From Flavobacteriaceae bacterium (GTDB lineage Bacteria; Bacteroidota; Bacteroidia; Flavobacteriales; Flavobacteriaceae): 40,592 bases of DNA. Every line of letters begins with the position of its first letter. The first letter of the stretch is position 1. Under the pieces are notes generated by a model. That model was not told where the DNA came from. It worked only from the letters and a program-made list of their open reading frames with translations, and ran no database searches. Both the position numbers and the translations under genes were made by a program. Below, piece after piece: positions 34,909 through 40,592 of the stretch. The stretch spans positions 1 to 40,592 of the forward strand of contig PKDQ01000005.1 of NCBI GenBank assembly GCA_002862645.1. The letters run 5' to 3'.

Positions 34909-36579
34909 ATGAAATACTTTATCACCCTAATAACGGCCATTTTGTGTCTGCCGGTTAACGCTCAAACCACCGAAAAGGGACTAGATGACCGTATTAATGA
35001 AGCATTTAAACCTGTTTCTGACTTTTTCTCTGAGGTTGTTTTTTTTCAAGTTGGGGGCAATCCGTTTGTAATTTATTTACTGGTCGGAAGCGCATTATTT
35101 TTTACTATTTACTTTGGATTTATCAATGTTCGCAGATTTTCATTGGCTATAAATGTTGTACGCGGGGAGTATGACGATATTGATCATCATTCCGCTTCAG
35201 AAAAAGCAGCTGTAAATTTAGCTGGCAGCGATATAGTTGACACTATAAAAGATGAAAGTCAAGATGGTGAAGTGAGTCATTTTCAAGCATTGGCAACGGC
35301 TGTTTCCGGTACTGTTGGAAATGGAAATATCGCTGGGGTTGCCCTTGCAATTGCACTTGGCGGCCCTGGCGCTACCTTTTGGATGATTGTTTGCGGGCTT
35401 ATTGGTATGTCTACAAAGTTTGTGGAATGTACGCTTGGAGTAAAATATCGTGATGTAGGACATGACGGAACGATTTATGGGGGTCCTATGTATTATTTGA
35501 AAAAAGGTTTAAGTGAAAAAGGTTTTGCTAAGCTGGGAAAGATTACAGCAGTGATTTTTGCAGTATGTTGTATTGGAGGTTCTTTTGGTGGAGGCAATGC
35601 TGCCCAATCGAACCAAGCGACAGTAGTATTAAAGCAGCTTATGGGGCTAGAAAGCACCAGTGCTGGGGCTGTTATTGGCGTGTTGATGGCAATCCTTGTT
35701 GGGTTAATAATCATTGGCGGGATTAAGCGTATCGCTTCTGTTACAGAACGTATTGTTCCTTTTATGGCTGTGCTATACGTATTGGCATGTATTTATATTT
35801 TATCTGTTAATTTTAGTTTTTTGGATGATGCTATTTTGCTTATTGTTTCAGAAGCATTCAATCCAAAGGCAATTGGTGTCGGGGGTGTCATTGGCGTTTT
35901 AATGGTAGGTTTTAAACGTGCTGCTTTTTCAAACGAAGCAGGAGCAGGTTCAGCCTCAATTGCCCATTCTGCCGTAAAAACAAAGTACCCAGCTTCTGAA
36001 GGTTTAGTCGCATTATTAGAACCATTTATTGATACCGTGGTAATTTGTACGATGACAGCTTTAGTCATTATAACTTTTAATAGTCAAAATAAGTTTACCT
36101 ATGGAGATTTGTCTAAATACGACAATGCTATTGAACAAACGGATGGTAGTTACAGTCTTGTAATTGACGGGGTTAATTATGAAGATGTTAGCGGAAAGGT
36201 TTTGATAGATGGCATCCTTTACGAGGGTGCTGGAATTACTTCTAAAGCATTTGAGCAATATATACCATTTTCGGATTTGTTCTTAACCATAGCAGTTTTC
36301 TTATTTGCAATATCAACCATGATTTCATGGTCTTACTATGGGATTCAGTCTTGGAAGTTTTTGTTTGGCAGGGGTAGGCGTGCAGACATAACCTATAAGT
36401 TGTTATTTTTGATTTTTATCATAATTGGATCTGCAGCTAGTATGGACTCTATTTGGGCCTTCTCTGATGCCATGATATTTGCTATGGTATTCCCCAATAT
36501 GATTGGGCTTTATTTTTTGTTCCCAGTGGTGAAAAAAGAACTAAACAGATATCTTACTGCCATACGAACCAAATCATGA
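34909..36579 (+). CDS. Sodium/alanine symporter family transporter (AGCS)
   Basis: About 556 residues and ten or more membrane helices. Family landmarks are ALATAVSGTVGNGNIAGVAL, CTLGVKYRD, GGPMYYLKKGL, GSFGGGNAAQSNQ and the FSNEAGAGSASIAHSA signature. It would import alanine or glycine with sodium. The ATG at 34909 begins a cleavable-looking signal segment (KYFITLITAILCLPVNAQ). An extra hydrophilic insert of about 55 residues (roughly 390-450), rich in Tyr and Gly, separates two helices and probably faces outward. Confidence 0.92.
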   Translation: MKYFITLITAILCLPVNAQTTEKGLDDRINEAFKPVSDFFSEVVFFQVGGNPFVIYLLVGSALFFTIYFGFINVRRFSLAINVVRGEYDDIDHHSASEKAAVNLAGSDIVDTIKDESQDGEVSHFQALATAVSGTVGNGNIAGVALAIALGGPGATFWMIVCGLIGMSTKFVECTLGVKYRDVGHDGTIYGGPMYYLKKGLSEKGFAKLGKITAVIFAVCCIGGSFGGGNAAQSNQATVVLKQLMGLESTSAGAVIGVLMAILVGLIIIGGIKRIASVTERIVPFMAVLYVLACIYILSVNFSFLDDAILLIVSEAFNPKAIGVGGVIGVLMVGFKRAAFSNEAGAGSASIAHSAVKTKYPASEGLVALLEPFIDTVVICTMTALVIITFNSQNKFTYGDLSKYDNAIEQTDGSYSLVIDGVNYEDVSGKVLIDGILYEGAGITSKAFEQYIPFSDLFLTIAVFLFAISTMISWSYYGIQSWKFLFGRGRRADITYKLLFLIFIIIGSAASMDSIWAFSDAMIFAMVFPNMIGLYFLFPVVKKELNRYLTAIRTKS

Positions 36580-36829
36580 TCTAAATATGTAAAACCCCAG
36601 GTCCTTTCTACAAACTAAATAAAGCACAGCGTAGAGGTGTGTTGTAGACTTTCTTTTTATTCCTTGTTGTTCACTTGGTTAATTTGTTAATTGATAAACA
36701 AGTCCCAGTGGCACAAAATTTTTGGTTAAAAAGCAACCAAGTCTATAATTTAATAGATCCCCTAACCACTATGGTATTGCTTGGCTATTATTACACAAAT
36801 AGACTCTGTTAAAAAAGCAAGATTATTTT

Positions 36830-36837
36830 TATATTTG
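36830..36837 (+). promoter_or_regulatory. Bacteroidota-type -7 box for the acyl-CoA dehydrogenase gene
   Basis: TATATTTG matches TAnnTTTG and ends 14 bases before the ATG at 36852. The -33 region has GTT rather than TTG. The rest of the 272-base spacer before it (36580-36829) shows no gene. Confidence 0.5.
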
Positions 36838-36851
36838 TCGTTTAATTAGCT

Positions 36852-38015
36852 ATGAATACTGAATTACAAACAGGTCCATCCTTTGAATTGGGCGAAATAC
36901 ACAGGCTGATTTCAGCCTCAGCTCGTGATTTTGCAAGACAGTACATTGCCCCTTACGTAATGGACTGGGACGAACACCAATTTTTTCCTAAAGAACTTTT
37001 GCGTCAAGCTGGCGAAATGGGCTTTATGGGTATACTTGTTCCTGAAACGTATGGCGGTGCTGGTCTCGGATATTTTGAGTACACAGCTATCATTGAAGAA
37101 ATTTCAAAGGTTGATCCTTCCATTGGACTTTCCATTGCAGCACACAACTCTTTGTGTACAAATCACATTTTGACTTTTGGGGATGAGTCTCAAAAACAAC
37201 GATGGTTGCCCAAGCTTGCTACTGGCGAATGGATAGGTGCATGGGGCTTGACCGAGCACAACACTGGTTCTGATGCTGGCGGTATGAATGCTACTGCTGT
37301 TCAGGATGGAGACGACTGGATTATCAATGGCACTAAAAACTTTATTACCCATGGTAGCAGCGGAGACATAGCTGTTATAGTGGTGCGTACAGGCGAAAAA
37401 GGCGATAGTCGCGGGATGACTGCCTTTGTTGTTGAGCGTAGTACCCCAGGCTTTTGTTCGGGTAAAAAAGAAAATAAACTTGGAATGCGCGCATCGGAGA
37501 CAGCAGAGCTTGTTTTTGATGAATGTCGTATTCCAGACGCCAACCGTTTGGGCCCTGTCGGCGATGGATTCATTCAATCCATGAAAATATTAGACGGCGG
37601 AAGAATTTCTATAGCCGCATTGTCCTTGGGAATTGCAAGAGGTGCTTATGAGGCTTCGTTAAAATACTCGTCCGAACGAGTACAGTTTGGAAAACCCATC
37701 AACGCATTTCAGGGCATTTCATTTAAGTTAGCCCAGATGGCCACAGACATTGAAGCTTCTGAATTGCTGATGCACAAAGCTTGTTATGAAAAGAATATGG
37801 GCAGGCGCATGACGAAAATAAGCGCCATGTGTAAGCTTTTTGCTTCTGAAACCTGTGTAAGTGTTGCAAATGAAGCTGTGCAGATTTTTGGTGGTTATGG
37901 TTATTCTAAAGATTATCCTGTTGAAAAATACCTTCGTGATTCCAAACTTTGTACCATTGGCGAGGGCACTTCTGAAATTCAAAAAGTGGTTATTGCAAAA
38001 CAAATTTTAAAATAG
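36852..38015 (+). CDS. Acyl-CoA dehydrogenase
   Basis: A 387-residue FAD enzyme that oxidises acyl-CoA to enoyl-CoA, in fatty-acid or branched-chain amino-acid breakdown. The FAD-binding GAWGLTEHNTGSDAGGM, NGTKNFITHGSSGD, SERVQFGKPINAFQGI and QIFGGYGYSKDYPVEKYLRD are present. The catalytic base is the Glu in TIGEGTSEIQ near the C-terminus. The acyl chain specificity cannot be told. It stands alone, with its own promoter box. Confidence 0.94.
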   Translation: MNTELQTGPSFELGEIHRLISASARDFARQYIAPYVMDWDEHQFFPKELLRQAGEMGFMGILVPETYGGAGLGYFEYTAIIEEISKVDPSIGLSIAAHNSLCTNHILTFGDESQKQRWLPKLATGEWIGAWGLTEHNTGSDAGGMNATAVQDGDDWIINGTKNFITHGSSGDIAVIVVRTGEKGDSRGMTAFVVERSTPGFCSGKKENKLGMRASETAELVFDECRIPDANRLGPVGDGFIQSMKILDGGRISIAALSLGIARGAYEASLKYSSERVQFGKPINAFQGISFKLAQMATDIEASELLMHKACYEKNMGRRMTKISAMCKLFASETCVSVANEAVQIFGGYGYSKDYPVEKYLRDSKLCTIGEGTSEIQKVVIAKQILK

Positions 38016-38065
38016 GGTAGTAGGTTCTTATAAATACTACTATATTTACCAACTAATTTTAAAGA

Positions 38066-38073
38066 AAGGAGGG
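38066..38073 (+). promoter_or_regulatory. Strong Shine-Dalgarno sequence of rpsU
   Basis: AAGGAGGG ends 7 bases before the rpsU ATG, close to a perfect match with the 16S anti-Shine-Dalgarno. Most other genes in the window have no such site. In Bacteroidota bS21 helps hide the anti-Shine-Dalgarno, so the site lets bS21-depleted ribosomes favour rpsU. Confidence 0.85.
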
Positions 38074-38080
38074 TAGATTC

Positions 38081-38275
38081 ATGCTAATAATTCCAATCAA
38101 AGAAGGTGAAAATATCGATCGCGCACTAAAGCGATTCAAACGTAAGTTTGATAAAACAGGAACCATGCGTCAGCTCCGTAAGCGCCAGACATTCTCGAAA
38201 CCTTCAATTTCGCGTCGCGCTGAAATTCAAAAAGCTGCATATATCCAGAACCTACGCGACCAAGAAGACGTTTAA
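38081..38275 (+). CDS. rpsU: 30S ribosomal protein bS21
   Basis: A 64-residue basic protein of the small subunit: IKEGENIDRALKRFKRKFDK, then RQLRKRQTFSKPSISRR and AAYIQNLRDQED. Tyr54, which in the Flavobacterium ribosome contacts the 16S 3' end and sequesters the anti-Shine-Dalgarno, is conserved. The gene carries a strong Shine-Dalgarno, which is rare in this phylum and fits autoregulation. xerC follows 22 bases downstream. Confidence 0.97.
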   Translation: MLIIPIKEGENIDRALKRFKRKFDKTGTMRQLRKRQTFSKPSISRRAEIQKAAYIQNLRDQEDV

Positions 38276-38297
38276 TATCTTTTTGTAACTTGTCCTA

Positions 38298-39188
38298 ATG
38301 GACAACGTCGCTGCTTTTCTCCGCTATTTAAATTCTGAGAAAAATTATTCCGCACATACGGTACGTGCCTACAGCAAAGACATAGAAGGTTTTGCTATGC
38401 ACTGTTCCGACAACTATGGTTTGCACAATCTTGAGAAAGTGCATTACTCCATGCTACGTGACTATGTTATCGTGTTGTCTAAGCGTGGTTTGACCATGCG
38501 AAGCATCAACCGTAAGTGCTCTGCACTTAAATCACTGTATGCGTATTTCCAGAAAGTAGGTATCATTGAGGTGCATCCTTTTGCCCAACACAAGGCTGTT
38601 AAGGGAAAGAAGGCATTTATTACTCCTTTTAGCGTGGCAGAGCTCAATACGATACTTGAGCAAATTGACCGATCAGATTTCGCAGGCTTACGTGACGCTA
38701 CAGCCATTGAGCTTTTGTATGGTACGGGCATCCGTCAAGCCGAGCTCATTGGATTGGAAACTTCCGATATTGATTGGGCACGGAGTCAAATACGTGTTTT
38801 GGGCAAACGCAACAAAGAGCGCCTTGTTCCGCTTATACCTGCGCTAGCTACCGCATTAAAACGGTATGTAGAGCAGCGTAAGGCCTATACAGGAACGTCA
38901 TCGCACTCCTTCCTAATGGTTACTAATAGTGGTAACAAAATCTACCCAGCATTTGTATATCGGTTAATAAAAACGTATTTTAGAGGGATATCTAATAAGA
39001 TAAGTACCTCTCCACATGTGTTGCGACACAGTTTTGCAACCCATATGCTAGATGCAGGTGCAGATATAAACGTGGTTAAGGAAATACTTGGTCATGAAAG
39101 CTTGGCTGCTACTCAAGAATACACGAAAGTTCAGCTCCCAAAGTTGCAAGACGCCTATCGCGCGGCACATCCAAGAGCAAAAAAGTAA
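38298..39188 (+). CDS. xerC: Tyrosine recombinase XerC-like
   Basis: A 296-residue integrase-family recombinase with an N-terminal SAM-like domain and a catalytic domain. Active-site residues: R146 (GTGIRQAEL), H240 and R243 (HVLRHSFATHML), H266 (ILGHES) and Y275 (TQEYTKV). With its partner it resolves chromosome dimers at dif. The position between rpsU and hpf is the usual core-genome site in flavobacteria, so it is not an integrase of a mobile element. Confidence 0.94.
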   Translation: MDNVAAFLRYLNSEKNYSAHTVRAYSKDIEGFAMHCSDNYGLHNLEKVHYSMLRDYVIVLSKRGLTMRSINRKCSALKSLYAYFQKVGIIEVHPFAQHKAVKGKKAFITPFSVAELNTILEQIDRSDFAGLRDATAIELLYGTGIRQAELIGLETSDIDWARSQIRVLGKRNKERLVPLIPALATALKRYVEQRKAYTGTSSHSFLMVTNSGNKIYPAFVYRLIKTYFRGISNKISTSPHVLRHSFATHMLDAGADINVVKEILGHESLAATQEYTKVQLPKLQDAYRAAHPRAKK

Positions 39189-39232
39189 GCATCGACCAAG
39201 CTCAACTTTTTTAACATTTTAAAGTCTTTTAA

Positions 39233-39535
39233 ATGCAATTAACAATTCAAGCTATCAACTTTTCAATTAAGTCAAAACTCAACTGCTTTATATCCAAGCG
39301 TGTCGATAAATACAAACACTATTATGGAAAAATTTTATCCACTGACTTGTACATGAAGCTAGAAAAGTCTGCTCACAGACGAAGTAAGCAAGTTGAGATT
39401 AAAGTAAAAATACCAGGCGAAACTTTGATTGTTAAGAAAGAAAGCAACACTTTTGAACAAGCTATTGATGCGGCTTCTAAGGCTGTTGAGCGCCTGCTTA
39501 TTCGTCATAAAGAAAAGCAATTACTTTCTTATTAA
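39233..39535 (+). CDS. hpf: Ribosome hibernation-promoting factor (HPF/RaiA family)
   Basis: A short 100-residue HPF with the beta-alpha-beta-beta-beta-alpha layout. It begins MQLTIQAINFSI, contains VDKYKHYYGKIL and SKQVEIKVKIPGETLIVKKE, and ends in a helix with AIDAASKAVERLLIRHKEK. It lacks the C-terminal dimerisation domain of long HPF. It binds the 30S decoding region in stationary phase. It precedes the tRNA cluster. Confidence 0.92.
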   Translation: MQLTIQAINFSIKSKLNCFISKRVDKYKHYYGKILSTDLYMKLEKSAHRRSKQVEIKVKIPGETLIVKKESNTFEQAIDAASKAVERLLIRHKEKQLLSY

Positions 39536-39552
39536 AAAGGGCGTTTAATTTT

Positions 39553-39584
39553 TTTGAAGCCATCTAAATTAATTGTTACATTTG
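39553..39584 (+). promoter_or_regulatory. Promoter of the tRNA cluster
   Basis: TTTG (39553-39556), exactly 20 bases, then TACATTTG (39577-39584): an exact match to the Bacteroidota consensus. The first tRNA starts 27 bases after the box. Confidence 0.8.
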
Positions 39585-39610
39585 CAATCGCTATTGAAAT
39601 AAGAGCAAAA

Positions 39611-39684
39611 GCCGATGTAGCTCAGCTGGCTAGAGCAGCTGATTTGTAATCAGCAGGTCGTGGGTTCGAGTCCCTCCATCGGCT
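39611..39684 (+). tRNA. tRNA-Thr (anticodon TGT)
   Basis: A cloverleaf of 74 bases. The acceptor stem GCCGATG pairs with CATCGGC, the anticodon arm is GCTGA-TTTGTAA-TCAGC with anticodon TGT, and the T loop is TTCGAGT. CCA is not encoded. First of four clustered tRNAs. Confidence 0.96.
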
Positions 39685-39727
39685 CTTTAAATTTTTCACC
39701 TTTTTGTGGTGAACGATCTTTGTAATA

Positions 39728-39810
39728 GGGGAGATACTCAAGCGGCCAACGAGGACAGACTGTAAATCTGTTGTTTTTTAACTTCGCAGGTTCGAATCCT
39801 GCTCTCCCCA
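39728..39810 (+). tRNA. tRNA-Tyr (anticodon GTA)
   Basis: An 83-base class II tRNA. Acceptor GGGGAGA pairs with TCTCCCC, the anticodon arm is ACAGA-CTGTAAA-TCTGT with anticodon GTA, and it has a long variable arm (about 39769-39786). Confidence 0.95.
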
Positions 39811-39826
39811 CACTGAAAATTAAAAC

Positions 39827-39899
39827 GCGGGAGTAGCTCAGTTGGTAGAGCGTCAGCCTTCCAAGCTGAATGTCGCCGGTTCGAACCCGGTCTCCCGCT
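39827..39899 (+). tRNA. tRNA-Gly (anticodon TCC)
   Basis: A 73-base cloverleaf. Acceptor GCGGGAG pairs with CTCCCGC, and the anticodon arm is TCAGC-CTTCCAA-GCTGA with anticodon TCC. The T arm is CCGGTTCGAACCCGG. Confidence 0.97.
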
Positions 39900-39917
39900 C
39901 TTAATTTTATAACCAAC

Positions 39918-39989
39918 GCCGATGTAGCTCAGGGGTAGAGCGTTTCCTTGGTAAGGAAGAGGTCGGCAGTTCAAATCTGCTCATTGGCT
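39918..39989 (+). tRNA. tRNA-Thr (anticodon GGT)
   Basis: A 72-base cloverleaf. The anticodon arm is TTTCC-TTGGTAA-GGAAG with anticodon GGT. The acceptor GCCGATG pairs with CATTGGC, with one G.T wobble not present in the first tRNA-Thr. It is the last recognisable core gene before accessory DNA. Confidence 0.95.
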
Positions 39990-39990
39990 C

Positions 39991-40005
39991 TACTGATAAT
40001 CAGTA
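39991..40005. repeat. 15-bp perfect palindrome beside tRNA-Thr
   Basis: TACTGATAATCAGTA reads the same on both strands around a central A. It begins two bases after the end of tRNA-Thr(GGT), where core sequence gives way to accessory DNA. It could be a recombination or protein-binding site. Confidence 0.6.
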
Positions 40006-40040
40006 ACTTACATCTCCAATACACCATCATAAAAATATTG

Positions 40041-40061
40041 TAAACGAACTTTAAACGAACT
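40041..40061. repeat. Direct repeat of TAAACGAACT
   Basis: Two exact 10-base copies of TAAACGAACT (40041-40050 and 40052-40061) with one base between. Closely spaced direct repeats next to an insertion point resemble integrase arm sites, but this is only suggestive. Confidence 0.55.
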
Positions 40062-40080
40062 GTTTGGCAAGTAAATGGTG

Positions 40081-40100
40081 TTTTTAGCTATTTTTAGCTA
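40081..40100. repeat. Exact tandem duplication of TTTTTAGCTA
   Basis: TTTTTAGCTA occurs twice in a row, ending inside the stop region of the minus-strand gene at 40094. Replication slippage is a sufficient explanation. Confidence 0.6.
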
Positions 40101-40366
40101 TTGTCTTTTTCCTCAAGGCTTGGTACATATTCAACCCTAAAACTTTTCTGTTCATTGTTGGTTTCTTTGTAGCTGTGAGATAGCTTGGGGATGCAGTAGT
40201 TTAAAGCTATTTCTAAAAGCTTAATCTTGTTAGCAACATTTAAATTAGCAGTAGATAATTCACTTATTGTACCATCTATTAAATCAACAAGTTTGTTCTT
40301 TACTTCTGTGGTAACCTTATTTGGCACACCTTTAGTGCGCCCACCTGTCTTTATTCCGTATGCCAT
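40094..40366 (-). CDS. Hypothetical protein with phage-like GGRxKGxPNK motif
   Basis: Ninety residues. The N-terminal GIKTGGRTKGVPNKVTTEVK resembles the basic start of small phage and mobile-element proteins (some terminase small subunits and packaging proteins carry this pattern). A helical middle part (LVDLIDGTISELSTANLNVA) and a polar tail follow. No catalytic motif is visible. It starts 28 bases after the stop of the upstream fibre-like gene, so they form one transcription unit. Function not assigned. Confidence 0.6.
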   Translation of the reverse strand: MAYGIKTGGRTKGVPNKVTTEVKNKLVDLIDGTISELSTANLNVANKIKLLEIALNYCIPKLSHSYKETNNEQKSFRVEYVPSLEEKDNS

Positions 40367-40394
40367 TTGTCTAAATAGTTCTATTATAGGTAAG

Positions 40395-40592
40395 TTATGG
40401 GGTAATTAGTTTATTTACTATTGCTTTTAGTTCGTCTATTTCAGCTTGTTGTTTATTGAGTTTTGCCTCTTGCTCTTTTAATCTATTTATTTCAGCTTGT
40501 TGTTTATTGAGTTTTGTGTCTTGCTCTTTTAAAGCATTTATAAGCACAGGGACAAGCCCTTGATAGTTTACTGATTTAACACCATTACTTTC
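40395..40592 (-). CDS. C-terminal end of a tail-fibre/S74 chaperone-like protein (5' end outside window)
   Basis: The frame is open from the window edge to a TAA at 40397-40395 and encodes 65 residues. VKSVNYQGLVPVLINALKEQ matches the C-terminal region that follows intramolecular chaperone (endosialidase/peptidase S74-type) domains in Bacteroidota tail-fibre-like proteins. The rest is a coiled coil made of two 17-residue repeats. The main body lies beyond the window, so phage fibre or secreted surface protein are both possible. Confidence 0.6.
   Translation of the reverse strand, partial: ESNGVKSVNYQGLVPVLINALKEQDTKLNKQQAEINRLKEQEAKLNKQQAEIDELKAIVNKLITP
40428..40529 (-). repeat. Two tandem 51-bp coding repeats
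   Basis: Copies at 40529-40479 and 40478-40428 encode KEQDTKLNKQQAEINRL and KEQEAKLNKQQAEIDEL. They differ at a few bases and lengthen the coiled coil by 17 residues, not a whole number of heptads. Confidence 0.85.

Noticed and set aside
37104-37577. A 157-codon antisense frame in the acyl-CoA dehydrogenase gene
   Set aside because: It is fully covered by a gene with complete family motifs, and the frame has no recognisable domain.
38298-39188. Tyrosine recombinase as the integrase of the element at the right edge
   Set aside because: It sits in the conserved rpsU-xerC-hpf context and has the XerC domain layout, so it is the housekeeping recombinase.
39650-39974. Minus-strand frames across the tRNA cluster
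   Set aside because: They are translations of tRNA genes (the GLEPTTC and CRPLPYQG-type artefacts), not proteins.
1-40592. CRISPR array, complete insertion sequence or restriction/defence system
   Set aside because: I found no regularly spaced repeats, transposase motifs or nuclease/methylase motifs on either strand.

Overview
The window looks like chromosomal DNA of a member of the Bacteroidota, most likely order Flavobacteriales. The evidence is the moderately AT-rich composition, the near absence of Shine-Dalgarno sequences except a strong one before rpsU, many TAnnTTTG promoter boxes, and gene neighbourhoods typical of flavobacteria (psd-cdsA-LUD-ftsH-rsfS, pyrE-SRPBCC, ddl-coaD beside PASTA-rluD, and rpsU-xerC-hpf-tRNA cluster). 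No species can be named from the sequence alone.

Layout. 1-0.9 kb: the end of a membrane protein overlapping a small HTH regulator, then an ASCH-domain protein. 0.9-11.3 kb: acetoacetyl-CoA ligase, a Nif3/coiled-coil pair, lpxK, lipA, then a minus-strand run of aminotransferase, murB, a small membrane protein, an ECF sigma factor and a divergent Nramp-like transporter, headed by a DUF1573 protein. 11.4-24.8 kb: valS; the envelope and proteostasis operon rsfS-ftsH-LUD-cdsA-psd; birA; pyrE-SRPBCC; a Nudix protein; ddl-coaD; PASTA-rluD; yaaA. 24.8-25.4 kb: a decayed outer-membrane beta-barrel gene. 25.6-32.6 kb: a full tryptophan operon, trpEGDCFB-mscL-trpA. 32.6-36.6 kb: YceI/MarR diverging from a rhodanese, a 0.6-kb gap, then a PspC-like protein and an AGCS symporter. 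36.8-39.5 kb: acyl-CoA dehydrogenase, rpsU, xerC, hpf. 39.6-40.0 kb: four tRNAs (Thr, Tyr, Gly, Thr). 40.0 kb to the end: accessory, phage-like sequence in the place where tuf would be expected.

The clearest regulatory system is a transcription attenuator ahead of trpE. A 13-codon leader peptide with two adjacent Trp codons, a 9-bp 1:2 pairing, a 7-bp 2:3 pairing and a 12-bp intrinsic terminator (3:4) are all readable. Other notable points are the strong Shine-Dalgarno before rpsU (consistent with bS21 autoregulation), at least six TAnnTTTG boxes only 3-5 nt before start codons (predicted leaderless mRNAs), tandem palindromes at the marR promoter, a Nramp homologue lacking the TM1 DPGN motif, and mscL placed inside the trp operon.

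Most of the window is ordinary core genome. I see no CRISPR array, no complete insertion sequence and no defence system.
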